A stretch of DNA of 64,000 bases from Diphasiastrum complanatum (Eukaryota > Streptophyta > Lycopodiopsida > Lycopodiales > Lycopodiaceae). The stretch spans positions 10,761,245 to 10,825,244 of the forward strand of contig CM055107.1 of assembly GCA_029204225.1 (NCBI GenBank). The letters run 5' to 3'. The notes below the pieces were generated by a model. It saw only the letters and a list, made by a program, of their open reading frames with translations, made no database searches and was not told the origin of the DNA. The position numbers and the translations under genes were made by a program. Shown here in pieces: positions 43,131-54,871 of this stretch; position 1 is the stretch's first letter; every line of letters begins with the position of its first letter.

Positions 43131-44683
43131 TCTGGCATGGGATGTTTCAACACCAGGAACATGGGTTCTGGCTCGTGAGGACTCGGCTCTATGAGGTTCT
43201 TGTCCTTCGAATGGTTTTGTGGATGGCTCGTAGGGTTAGGACCGCATTCGGTAGAATCTATGACATCTGATTTGTTCAGTTGTAGGGGACCTTACCTCGT
43301 ATGGATAATCGTCTGGGATTTCAAGATTTGTATGCTGGTCAATTGGGTACTGGGGTATGAATTTCTAGTATTGATGGTTTTTTAGTACATATAAAATCAT
43401 TTTGGTCAACAGAGACAATGCTCTTAAAGTATTCAATTATCTGCTAGAAGATGTTCCTATGAGATCATCTCCTTTAACAATTTTATCAGGATATATGGAT
43501 CTGACATGCACACGATTTCTGGATCCGTATGATAGGACGAAGTTCCTCCATGACCACACAACAAAGATTGTCTTTAGAGACAATGCAGTAAATTGGATGT
43601 ACTCTTTTTCATTGAATGTATGTGATATGAGAATTGTTGATGTCACTTTTTATCTTAAATTGATGCCATCAATCTTGTTTTGCCTTACAAATTTACATGC
43701 TTTTCTGAATTTCTGATATTCAGTTGATCTAGTTGTTTATCAAACTTGAGCCCATCTATAAAACCATTGAAATAGCTTAATGATGTAACTATTCTCTAAG
43801 GATGTTCCACCATGTTGTGTATTTCGGTCTTGCTTGTCAATGTGATTTTTCCATTCCTTGTGAGAACCATATACTTAAACTGCTACACTTTCTTGCAAAA
43901 AATAATGCGTGGTGCCTTAGTATGTGCTGCGATATCAAAGATTTATGCATTAGTTAGAAAAATTGAAGAAACAAAATGTTTCTAGTGCCAAAGCCTTGCT
44001 AGCTCTCCATTCTGATTTTGACAAAAAAGACACAAGAAACGAAATTCTTCACGGAAAATTTTGCGACACACGACACGAAATTGTTTCGCAACTCAAAATC
44101 ATTCTTGCTCCACGAATAGCCAAGAAGATCAGCCAAGTACCATGGGGTACAAATATTTGATCAGATATCATGACATCAGTAGAAGTACTCTAGATCGTGG
44201 CTAATCTGTCACTCTTGTAATTTGTGATTAGTTGTAGATGTTTAATCTTTCTAATTTGGAAGTTACACGATGCGACACAAAAAAGTTTGTGAACTACATA
44301 CTTTTTGTTTTGATTCATAATACAATAAGTCAGAAGAAGATGAAAAAAAAATACAAAATGAGCGAGACAATATTGTAGAGGATCTATAGATCCAGAAGTT
44401 CGCTAGTAAGCGAGACATTATTCATGAGAGAACTACATTTCTCTCATGCTAATGCATTTTGTGGATCTGTCGCACAATGCTTAAAAAATCAATAGATAAT
44501 ATTGTAGATGTTATGCACATATTATTCTGTATGATTGTATGATCTCGAATGAGTATTTGTCTGTTACAATTCGTGTATCTGATTCACTTGTTTATTCAAT
44601 TTTGCACATTGGTTTGATTTTATTGAATGTTATATTAATATGTTAACATAGATCAGTAGTGTCTATCTACACTCTGAATATTG
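43131..44683. other. No gene recognised
   Basis: A 104-codon plus-strand frame at 43402-43716 has some protein-like composition (GYMDLTCTRFLDPYDRTKF) but no known motif. The phrase CACGAAATTGTTTCGCAACT at about 44075 echoes the repeats at 2.1 kb. Confidence 0.3.
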
Positions 44684-45172
44684 TAAGAATGATATAGCCG
44701 GCAGTGACCAGCAATCATATCTGAATTCATGACGAAGTGATTTTGTTCGCGAGTGCTTTCGCTTCGTGTTTTGCTTCGCGATCGCTTGGCTATAAGCGTA
44801 AATCAATTTTAGAGCTCACTTAAGTTTCGTTTTGTTTTGTTTCATTTTGTCTTGTTCCGTTTCATCTCGTCTCGTAACATAGCTTGATTGATCTTTTTGT
44901 GAATCCTTCTCTTTCATCTAATTTCAATTCGTTTTGTTTCATTTTGCGATCTCTATGCTTCCAACATAAATCAAGTCAAAGCACGTTTAAGTTTCGCTTC
45001 GCTTCGATTCGTTTCGTTTCATTTTCACCTAGATTTCGTTTCATTTCGTTTCGTTGTGTTACAGAGCTTGATTGATCCAGCACAAATTATTCTCGAATTG
45101 TTTGAGATTCTTATCAGTTTGTCACCAGAGTTCTAGCTGGAATTAACATTTTTGAGTGCATTTTTCGTATCA
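44684..45172 (+). repeat. Copia 5' LTR (left edge uncertain)
   Basis: It ends CGTATCA just before a primer site. It contains long runs of CGTTTTG/CGTTTCG pyrimidine-rich sequence. A duplicated block runs from TTAAGTTTCG to AGCTTGATTGATC (about 44820-44893 and 44987-45076). A possible start TGTAAG lies at 44684, inferred by analogy with the LTR edge at 1636. Confidence 0.5.
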
Positions 45173-45173
45173 G

Positions 45174-45186
45174 TGGTATCAGAGCC
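45174..45186 (+). other. Primer binding site
   Basis: TGGTATCAGAGCC, a perfect initiator Met-tRNA complement, one base after the LTR end. Confidence 0.9.
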
Positions 45187-45285
45187 ACCTTGTCAAAGCT
45201 TGACATACCAAAAAGATATCACATCCAAGGGGCTAAGGATTCAAACAAACAACCATTAACAAGTGAGAAAGATAAATTCAGGAGC

Positions 45286-46165
45286 ATGGCTTCAATCAAC
45301 AGCATACAATCTAAGATCTGTACAGTTCTAGATTCATCAGAATCTAACTTCCTAGCATGGAAGGTAAAGATCTCACTGATATTAAAGGGTGAAGGATTAT
45401 TCCCCTGGGTTAATGGCATCAAGGAGATGCCTACAACAACAGGCAAGAGCTATGTGAATGGAGGGAGAAGAATGACAAGGCAGTAGCCTTGTTATCATCA
45501 TCCATCGAGGATAGCCTGACTCTTGGCCTGGCTACACTCTCTAAAGCGAAAGAGATGTGGGATATTCTACTCACACGATTTCAGACAAAATCACGTAGTC
45601 AAATAATGATGCTTGAAGATCAGCTGACAAACCTGCAGTAGGATGGCAAAGACCTCACTTCTTTTATTAGGAAGATGAAGGATCTACTCCTTTCACTACA
45701 CAATTCTGGAGCAAAAAATACAGTGTCAGTAGAGAAGCAGCTCACTTATCTATTGAGAGCTTTACCAAGATCTTTCTAGACAACCAGAACTCTGCTAGCA
45801 AAGGATCCTACAGTGACACTCGAAAAGACAATTGTCAAGATTTGAAAGGAAATCGAGGCTTGAGAGCACCTTGATCACAAGAATGCTTCTGACCAAGCCC
45901 TCTACAACAACAAGGAGAAGACAAAGAAACAATTCAAGCCTAAGAGAGAGTCAAATCGAAAGCAGGATTGTGATCAGCAAGCAGAAGAATCCAGCAAAGG
46001 CAAATGGAAGAATAAAGGAAGGTCGAAATAGCAAAGCGGAGACAATAAGACCTACGTGAGATGAAAACATGAAGGACACATTGTCGATTCATGTTGGCTC
46101 AATCCGAAGATTGAGTGTATCCACTGCCACAAGAAGGGTCATGTAGCCATGGACTGCCATCTTTT
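45286..46165 (+). pseudogene. Ty1/copia gag, frameshifted
   Basis: It starts MASINSIQSKICTVLDSSES, NFLAWKVKISLILKGEGLF. After a frame change it continues DKAVALLSSSIEDSLTLGLA, EMWDILLTRFQTKSRSQIM, SFIRKMKDLLLSLHNSGAK and LLAKDPTVTLEKTIVKI. Two zinc knuckles end the relic: the first has lost its leading Cys pair (KHEGHIVDSCW), the second is intact (CIHCHKKGHVAMDC). It is the same family as the minus-strand relic at 181-1520. Several stops are present; protease and pol are absent beyond 46165. Confidence 0.85.
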
Positions 46166-46199
46166 AATCAAGCTATTGCTTGTTTTGATGATCACTCTG

Positions 46200-47167
46200 G
46201 CTTATTATTCCATGCAAACAAAGTATGAAGGTATATTAATTTCTCTATGATCCTCACCTCTCCCTGAAGCGTGCAAATATGAACATCTATAGAAGAATTG
46301 GTAGTATTGGTTTCAAGTTGGGATCTTCAATATCTCTTGAAACTATTGTGCTCCTTGAAATGCCTTTTTCGATTTCATACAATATAGACATGGATGTTTC
46401 GACTTTGCTCCATGAGATATTACATTGAACATACATTTCAATGTCTTCAAGTCTCCAGCTAAATGTCATTCCACAAAAAAATCACCTCTTTTAGAAACAC
46501 TAAGTGTGGTACCATTCATATGATCCTTTACGATATCTGGATAGCTTGTTCTGTTAAAAATCCAAGTGCTCTTCTTTGATAACCTATCCAACATATGGAA
46601 CCATAAGTCCTTATATATGCAAAACAGTTAATGTTACCCAAAGAAATGGGATATGAATAATTGTATTTTTTACTTGAAAACATGCTAGCTACCATATATC
46701 ATTTTCTGATTCCACACTGAAGTTGAGATCCCTTGAGTTTGTTGCATTGTTGAATGCTCCATTCACGAGTGTAATACACTTACTCTTTCCAGTTTTTTTT
46801 CTTTTATAGCTTCTGATTGATCTAACTTGACCACCAATATAAGTTTGCTCATACTAACACTTCTAATATTATAGAATTTCACTATAAATCTCAATAAATG
46901 ATTCAAATCCACAAACAAGTTGTTGGTAGAATCACATGACAAAGTGCTAGATTTTGAATTATAAATCTCATTGATGTGAAAAGGAATTCCAATGACATTT
47001 TGCATACCCCTATTCAATACATCTCTCTCTAATTTAATCTGAAAAGGGCGAGGAATGGAAAATTTTCTAACATGCAATTGTCCAAAAGCCTCTTTAATAA
47101 TTTTAAATATACTAGCATATGTCTCCCTACTAATACTTGAGAAATCACATGCTCCTTGAATTAACAT
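46200..47167 (-). pseudogene. Unrecognised coding-like relic
   Basis: A 134-codon frame (47167-46763) reads ETYASIFKIIKEAFGQLHVR, KFSIPRPFQIKLERDVLNRG and MQNVIGIPFHINEIYNS. After a gap, a 60-codon frame (46469-46287) reads EDIEMYVQCNISWSKVETSM. The composition is typical of real protein and both lie on the same strand, but I do not recognise a family. It could be exons of one decayed gene. Confidence 0.35.
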
Positions 47168-49690
47168 TCAGTTGATAACCTTACTGAACTCGAACATGAA
47201 GGACTTAGTGACCTTGGATTGATTCGAGAATATCAATTATTGTCTAGTAAAGACTTTGTGGACTTGGTTGTCAATACCGAACTCAACGATTTTCCGATCA
47301 TGTCATTGTCCTTCATATGCTCATTTGCAACCAATGTTTTACCTTCATTGGGCTTTATGAGCATAATGGCATTTATAGTCCAAAGCTCATTGAGATTGGA
47401 AGACGATTATGCCATACATTGGCCTCTTAAATTAACCCTAAAAATTTCGGCTGCGTTCTTATGTAATGTAAAACTAGTTGAGTTAAGCATAATGAGAGTT
47501 TAGTTTTTGGGTTACATAAGCTCATGGCATTAGAGGAATTCTGTATCCCTAAAAGACCTATATAGAATACCATGTAGATATAAAATTTACTAATGTAAAT
47601 TACCAAGATAAATTTCTTTTCTACCTAATGCTAAATTGTCATTTCTGTTCACACTATTTTGGATGGTTAACTATTCTATGTACATTATAGTTTTTAATTC
47701 ATTAAAAAGAGTATAAGGTTTTAACCATAGCTCTAATTGAGATGAAAATGGTGCTTACATGGCCCTGTTTTGAGCTATTGTTCAAAAATTATAACCAGTC
47801 AAGTTTAAAAGATCCAATATCTTATCTATGCATGGATAGAGAGCCCTCTCAACCCAATATCTCTTATGTGCATGAATAAAGCATCCTCTTACTGAGAGGG
47901 TACTCTTATCAGCGGACAAATGAGATATTTTGTTTTCTAGAAACTTTGACTAGTTGTAACTTTTGAAAGGTAGCTCGCAATCGGAACTGGGTGATGTAGA
48001 GTGTCATTGGAAAGCTCTCGTCGAGTGCTTTCTAGTGACACCATTTGCATGTCAATCGAAGCTATGGTTAGAAAGTTATACTATTTTTTTTAATAAATTG
48101 CATATTAAATTATAGATAACATGTCATGATGCTTGTGGGCTCGACACTGAATTACAATTTTATTTTAAAAAAAGTCTGTTTTCAATTTGAATGAGATACG
48201 TCACGTAGATTTCAAATTTGAGTGTTTTGATTGGTCCATGTGTAATAAAGTTTTGAGAAAAAAAAAATAACCACATCTTTACAAAGGGTATGTTTTGGAT
48301 TTGGAATTCCTCTAATGCATAACATTGCGTTGATGGTGTCAACTCGAGGTCACATACCCTCCGAGTACCTATGCCATCAAATTTTATGATAACCATGCTC
48401 AATTTACAAAGGAGAAAAAAAAATGGAAATTTTTACTACACTTTGGACTTGTTATAGAGATAGATCCTTCATGTTGTCGTGGCTGGACAATATTTAGCAA
48501 GACTACATAATCTATGGCATGAAGATTTCCAAGGATAGACTACACAATCTATGGCATTTTATGTTATATTATTTACTTTATACCATTTACTTATTGTGTA
48601 GTTTATACATAGACTTGGGATTTTCTCAAATTACTAAAACATAATTTTCATGCTTGAATTTAAGTTCAAGCACATGCCCTTTGCTCAAAAAGTTGAAGCA
48701 CACAAACATGTATTAAAGAGGGTAAAGAGAAAACTTAATTTGTCCCAAAATCAATGAATTCTTTCAATGTTATTAAAATGACACTCACACACTCTTTTAA
48801 GAACCATAAAAGTGACATATTACACCATGTGACTAAAGCATGCACATGAAAAGTCCCAAACTTTATTCACAAGGAGTACAGCCAAAGTAAATGTGCTGTT
48901 AACCCCCTTAACACCCTTCCAAACTGGGTAACCCAGATCTGCCCAGGCTCTACCCTACACCTGATGATAATAGAGCCTTTTCCCTACACTTCATGATAAT
49001 AGACAGAAGCCATCAATAGGAAGTATTGGGTGGGATCTAGAATCTGCCTAATGCCAATTCTCTACTTGAATGCCTTAATATAGTGTGGTAGGGGTCAGCT
49101 GTAAAGCTACAACCAGCTGCTTAGGTAGAGATGTAAGTTGTACCTAAGGTTAAATGCACAGCTCGTATGTTATCAACAAAAGCATACCATTTCTCTGTAA
49201 AATCAATGTGGAGACAATAGCTATATGAAGCTGTAAAAGCTACGTTGACGTACAAGGCATGGAGTGCTGGGAGTATGAAACACAATCAACTATACAATGT
49301 TGTAGCTTTCAAGTGCCAAAGGTCTCAAAATATAACTAATGGCCACCCAAGAGATTCCAACGGGAAAGAAGAGGAGGCAAAATATATCAAAGCGTATTCG
49401 AATGTTATAGCAGGATGTATATAGCAGAATTCAGAACTTATGTCGTTGGATTCTGATACCGATACCGGAAAGCTAAGAAGTCGAGTGATGTCTGGAAACC
49501 CTTCATGTTATTGTCATGTAGGCTGATGAGGTCAGTGAGCTGAGATCTGTGGCCGTTTCCTGTGGATCGCCCTAGGATTGTTAAGTACTTTCTCTGCATA
49601 TAGTTTCCTGCAGCTAAACAGAAGTTTGATCAGCAATTTGAGTGAATCTACTGTGGGACAACTACAAAATGGACTTCAGTATGATTGAAG
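47168..49690. other. Intergenic, no gene recognised
   Basis: AT-rich, with weak frames only (94 codons at 47219-47503). It contains the repeated phrases CTACACTTCATGATAATAGA / CTACACCTGATGATAATAGA at about 48953-49004 and a duplicated GACTACATAATCTATGGCAT-type phrase near 48505 and 48537. It is the downstream flank of ARD. Confidence 0.4.
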
Positions 49691-49691
49691 T

Positions 49692-51140
49692 CTACCTAGC
49701 AATGCTATCGTCTTCTGTGCTTTTCTCGAGCTGCGTTCTGCATGGAATATTGGTGTACAGAAGCAACGCCTGCAGCGACGCCATCACAACCAGATCGTCA
49801 GACTAATAACCAGTTATCGTTTGTATTTGTAACAATTCACTACGAAATCAAGCTGAAACACGGATGTAGCAGAATACCTTTACATAATTGTGTTCATCGA
49901 GGGTGAATCTATGGAACATGCCAGGTGGAAGCACGATGAGGTCTCCCTTGTTTACGCGGAAACGAATCCATGACTCGTCGTAGTCTCGGATGTCCCAATA
50001 ACCTGTTTACATACAGAAGCCACCATGGATAAGCCACAGCTTCACAACACCACCAATTTAATTTACAGTCTTCATAGACCTAATGCGCTAAATGATCTCG
50101 ATGATCTCAAATAATCTTACCACCACCATCGAGAATAAGACGTATTTCCTCTTGAGAGTGCATGTGCTCTTTGAAGTATCCCTTCACCTTTTCCTCGAAA
50201 TCTGTCATTTCTTCTGGCGAGATGGTTGCAATCTCCTGTCGATAAATAAGAAAGCATGTCGTCCCCAAAACTATCTCAGAACTATGGTCTATCATCTCAA
50301 CAGGTTATATAGGAAAGCAATTCCGTTCACAATCAGATGAAATTCAAAGTTCACGAGTGTTAAAGCGATACCGACCGAGTACTTGTAGCCACGGTCCATC
50401 TTAATCTTCTCTAGAAGTGGGTTCTTGTCCCATTCTACAACATCCAGCTTCCAAGTAAGGACGCCCAATTCTGCGAGCGAGAAAATTATAACCAAAATTT
50501 GGATGCAGAAGTAAAGATTTCACAGAAATGCTGACATCCACATCCAGTACTTGAGCGAGTCTAGAATTTTCACTATTTCTTTTCTTTATTCGCGCTAATA
50601 TCCACAATGGGACGTTGTCTTGGATGTTGGAGTCATACCTCGAACGTGCTCGGAATCTACCGGACGATTAGGAAAATACTTATGTGGACGTCTGTGATCT
50701 TCGTCATGTGGATTGTATTCCCAAGCTTCAAGTTTTCCCTGCATAAAATTTAGTATAAGATGCGAATATTAGAGCAGAATTCAGCAATTGCTAGATTATG
50801 CTTGGTTCAACCAGATTTGCTATCACAAAAAGAAAGAATCATAATGTTCAAATCATCCATACAAGCAAGTGAAAATTGCCTAAAGGCTCTGCCAGTTTTG
50901 GACTTCAAAGTAATCAGTTGAAAGGCTTGAGCCACTGCTGCATGACCTGCTGAGACACACAGCCTAAGCTACGAAAAGTTACACAAAACAGTGGCCACTC
51001 ATTAAGTTTTCTAAGCTTAACATGAGAACCACAGCATGAATTTAAGGTCCAAATCGCCTTGTGTAGTGAAAAACATACTGGAACATGTTTATAGCGGTTG
51101 CATTTCATACCTGAGCTTCCAGTTCATCACGTTGATCCAT
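49692..51140 (-). CDS. ARD: Acireductone dioxygenase (methionine salvage), six exons
   Basis: Joins 51140-51111, 50738-50639, 50470-50376, 50235-50121, 50002-49878 and 49769-49692, giving 180 residues and a TAG stop. Family knowledge: a cupin metalloenzyme that oxidises the acireductone intermediate of the 5'-methylthioadenosine salvage pathway, giving formate and the keto-acid precursor of methionine (Fe form). Metal ligands are visible as H99, H101 and E105 in [10 protein letters not shown] and H144 in [10 protein letters not shown]-terminal landmarks are [20 protein letters not shown] and LGVLTWKLD. All introns are GT-AG and short (372, 168, 140, 118, 108 bp). The intron-3 donor (GTCGGT) is weak, but the reading frame requires it. 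The C-terminus ([20 protein letters not shown]) lacks the usual PVWTPYNRP wording. No disabling change seen, so probably functional. Confidence 0.93.
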
Positions 51141-51208
51141 GTCCGACTAAAAGAAAGTGTTGACTACGAAACTACTTGAGTGTGCAAATCAGAGCTGCGC
51201 CAAGCGCC

Positions 51209-51210
<2 letters not shown>

Positions 51211-51244
<34 letters not shown>
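51211..51244. repeat. (GA)17 microsatellite upstream of ARD
   Basis: An uninterrupted GA run of 34 nt, about 70 bp upstream of the ARD start codon. On the transcribed strand it reads as CT repeats, which are common in plant 5' UTRs and core promoters. It is likely in the ARD promoter or leader. Confidence 0.9.
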
Positions 51245-51247
<3 letters not shown>

Positions 51248-51299
51248 TCAGAGATGCTGGTGATGTATCGAGCAAAGAAATAAATAGGCTTGAAGAACG

Positions 51300-52250
51300 A
51301 TCAGCCTGTCTCCTTGACACCTACCATTGACGTTTGTGTCTGGTGAGGCACCCTTGCTTTTCAAAATGACATGCATAATAAGTACATATACTTGGGAACA
51401 GTCTTTTCAAGTGACCTTTGTTGTCTTAAAATTATGGGGAGGCCATTTTTTAGAACTATGAAGTGTTCGGGAAACCTTTTTGAGGTTTCTTTCCAAAAAC
51501 CAATGTGTGAAAAAGTTCTTCTGTTTTTATTGAGTGACATACTCTTACTTGCCAGTTTTTCCTTATAAAACCCAAGATTTATGACATAAAAAATCTTGTA
51601 TAAAATTTTGCCATGTCGATTTTTGGAAAAAGATGCCGGTTCCATTCTTGAACTATGTCGGCTTTCCTGAACACTGGTTCAACATGTCTCTTAGACAATA
51701 CTATTGACTTTTGCATTTGGCAAGGTACCTTTGCTTAGATGACATGCATAAATATATAATAATTTTCAATTATTCTCAAATGGTCTCTCTAGTGACCTTT
51801 GCATCACTAAAACAGTTGTAAAATTCAACGCCATCCTCTAGAACTATGAAGAACATTCACCCTGTCTCCTTGACACTTAATGTTGACATTTGCATTTGGT
51901 GAGGCACCCTTGCTTTTCAAAATGCTTCTTGCTTTCTGAACCTGGGACCGAAGAAACTCTAGATGCCAAGATAACCAGCCAATAACTTTTATGAATTGGG
52001 AAATGGTCTTTTTAGTGACCTTTGCACCAACAAAACGGCTGTAAAATAATGACAAGTCCATTGACCAAAACTATGAAGAACGTTGAGCCTGACTCCTCGA
52101 CCACTACCATTGACATTTGCATATGTCGTTGCTTTAAACTGACATGCATAGATATAAAATGACTTTTAAAACTGTATTGGAAAATGGTCTTTTTAGTGAC
52201 CTTTGCACCATTAAAAATGTTATAAATTTATGATGCGGCCTTTAGGCCAA
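51300..52250. repeat. Four diverged tandem repeat units
   Basis: Four copies of a phrase order recur: CCTGTCTCCTTGACACCTAC, CATTGACGTTTG, GGTGAGGCACCCTTGC, GACATGCATA, and AGTGACCTTTG. The last phrase falls near 51410, 51791, 52014 and 52195. Unit length falls from about 380 to 180 bp by internal loss. It lies upstream of ARD; origin unknown. Confidence 0.65.
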
Positions 52251-53330
52251 GCCATAATTGAATGACCATTGAACCAAGTGTAAAAGTCACTAAAAAGACT
52301 TTTTCCAAGCGTAAATGATTATCTTGCATTTAGCATTACAATTGAAAATCTTCATATGACCAATAGATTTTAACTTTTTACAAGATATAATGGGTTGTCC
52401 CAAATTCTTTACGAACACTTTATGAGCTGTAAAGTGCTTCTTAAAGGTTCTATGGACTTTAAGATTTTGTAATGTGTCCCATGTCGCCATCACAAATGAT
52501 AAACTACTTTATATTTTATTTTACAATCCTTTTACATAGAAAATTTTTTGACCTAGGAAACTTATAACATAATTTTAGAGGAATAAATTTCTTTGCATGA
52601 AATAATTCACTTCAAACATGTGAATTTAAACTCCAACGCAATCCATTATGAGAAGAGATTTTTTATATTGTTTTTAGGAATTTCTTTATTTTAGAAGATA
52701 CCTTGTAGCTAAAATATTATTATAAAAATTCAAGCAACCCTTATGAAAAGGGTGCAATGCTTCAAGATAGCTTTGAAACACTAGAATTAAACCTTAGCTT
52801 CAAATTTTATGAATAAAATTAGAGTCTCCTTTGAGGAAAATAACAAGAACATTGTCGCATACCACAAAGGCCTTGACATTAGTGTGGTGTTGAGATTTTT
52901 AAATTTTCTAGCTATACAGATAATCAAAATTATTTTTATATTTGAGTATTTATCATGTTACAAACTCAGAATCGATAGTCACAAAAAATTTAATAATTTT
53001 TAAAATTGTAGGCTCACAAGCTTGCAATAAGTTTTCACAAGACTTAACGAAAAATTTTATTATTAAGTATTTGTAGTTTTATAGCTTAATATAAAAATTC
53101 AAAATTAATACTCACAAAAGTAGTAGTAAACTTCACAATGTAATATTTACAATTTCATGATGCACACTCATAATTGCAAAAAAATGAATATCACAATTTA
53201 TTGTGTATGAATTGATGAAAGTAGTGATAAATTTTATCGTTCTCAATGTCACAATTAAGATGGTCTTTGAATGTGCAATTAAACAATCACGATATCGCAA
53301 TTTGTATTAAACAAACAACGCGTTGAGTGA
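52251..53330. other. AT-rich, no gene recognised
   Basis: No frame above background and no motif that I can support. Confidence 0.4.
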
Positions 53331-53340
53331 GTAGAAATGT

Positions 53341-53583
53341 TATGCTTAGCATAGAAGTCGGGAGAGAGGATGATAATATCTTATGTTGAGCATAACATTA
53401 GCTCTCTAAGAAAGAGAAGATGTTATGCTCAACATAAGACTCCAACGAGAGAAAGCTAGGTTTCTATGCTGAGCATAGCCAATAGTTAAAAAATCAAAAA
53501 AGAGTGTTGGTCTACACTATGCTTAGCATAAGATCTTTTGCTATTTAAATAAAGTAAATGTTTGTAATACTATGCTAAGCTTA
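53341..53583. repeat. Cluster of TATGCTnAGCATA palindromes
   Basis: Six copies of a 13-16 bp palindrome lie within 243 bp: 53341 TATGCTTAGCATA, 53381 TTATGTTGAGCATAAC, 53423 TTATGCTCAACATAAG, 53464 CTATGCTGAGCATAG, 53517 CTATGCTTAGCATAAG and 53570 CTATGCTAAGCTTAA. A seventh is at 54161 (CTATGCTTAGTATAG). They are separated by different sequences, so this is not a simple tandem array. Confidence 0.75.
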
Positions 53584-53920
53584 AAGAAAAACTTTGAAAA
53601 AGAAAAAAATTAGAAATGTCACCTTAATTAGAAAAGGCTCGCTGAAAGCTATGCGCGAGATTTTAGAAGATCATCAAATGAACGCTTAGATTGCTCTGAT
53701 GACAACCTTTAACGCAAAATCGCAAATGAAGTGCCTTGTCCTTCTCTGTGGGTCCTTAAATAGAAAAAGTTGACCGTCGAACTTTAATGGGGCCTCTTTT
53801 TCACAAAATACCGGTACTACCACCAACCCTCGTGGTTTGCCAACGTGTCATGTTTTTCAACCCTAACCGGCAACGTGTCAAGTTTATCAACTTTAACTCT
53901 GCTTTTAAAATGAAATCCTT

Positions 53921-53958
53921 ACCCTAACCCTATACCTGACCCTAACCCTAACCCTAAC
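53921..53958. repeat. Short TTAGGG-type telomeric tract
   Basis: ACCCTAACCCTATACCTGAC followed by CCTAACCCTAACCCTAAC: about six hexameric CCCTAA units with one damaged unit. The unit is six bases (TTAGGG), not the seven-base TTTAGGG typical of most plants. It lies about 250 bp upstream of a Ser-rich ORF. Confidence 0.8.
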
Positions 53959-54203
53959 AATTTCTTATTTAAGAGAAGTATTTTGCATTTGGAAATTATC
54001 ATTGTTATTGTTGATTTCTGGTTAAATGTGCTATTTGCGAATTTCAGTGTCTAGTTCTATAAGTGTTAGCATAGCTTGTTTAACTTTTTCTATCACCAAC
54101 AAGACAAGAAAAAAAATTTGGTTTGTTGTAAAATTTTTACGTTCATATTTTTATTTTTGTCTATGCTTAGTATAGGAATAATTTTTTTATTTTTATTTTT
54201 GTC

Positions 54204-54871
54204 ATGGCGAGTAGTTCTTCTTCTTTTATTCTTGTAGTTGTAACTCAATATGTAGTCACACCTGAGTCGTCCTCGTCTGATATTGCTAATAAAAGCTATT
54301 ACTATGAAGCCACTCCCTCGAGTTCTTGTCCTATTACCCTTTTTGTTTCCATGTCAACAGCATCATCTGAAATTTCTCATCTAACTACTTGTCAAGAAAT
54401 GACTCCTTGACACAACTTGTTACAAATTTGAGTTCTTCGTCTTCAGATTCAGATATTAGAAAAATAACATTGCAATATTGTTTTGACCAATCAAAAGAGT
54501 TAGTGAGTGATGATTCACAAAATTCAATTCACTCAATCACGGATTCAAGTAAATCTACAGATCCCCATCAATCAAATCATCATCGAAGTGCAAGTTTTTC
54601 ACATATTCAAAGAAGGTCCATTCAAATCCCCAATCTGATCAAATCTAAAAGAGCCATATTTAATGAAAATCCTTATTCTTCTAGCACTGTAGAACCAGCT
54701 GAGGCAAATCAACAACAACCTAATGTTCAGGCAGACATTCTCACACCATCTCAACCTATTCGAACAACTACAAGTGCCACGGTGTCAATTTACAAATCTG
54801 ATTTTAAAAGAAAGAAAAGATACAAGAGAGACTTGAAATCTTCACCTATTTTGACAAAACGTAAAAAATAA
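54204..54871 (+). CDS. Serine-rich hypothetical ORF pair (possible frameshift)
   Basis: Two overlapping frames. 54204-54410 (68 aa) starts MASSSSSFILVVVTQYVVTP. 54389-54871 (160 aa) starts MSRNDSLTQLVTNLSSSSSD and ends in a basic tail KSDFKRKKRYKRDLKSSPIL. Both are Ser-rich and low in complexity, so they may be one gene broken by a one-base shift near 54400. The basic tail resembles a nuclear-localisation type sequence. No domain is recognised. Upstream lie a telomeric tract and palindromes that could be regulatory. Neighbouring 54872-55348 is AT-rich with no gene. Confidence 0.35.

Noticed and set aside
43402-43716. 104-codon ORF
   Set aside because: Protein-like composition in part only; no motif, no neighbours or splice signals to support it.
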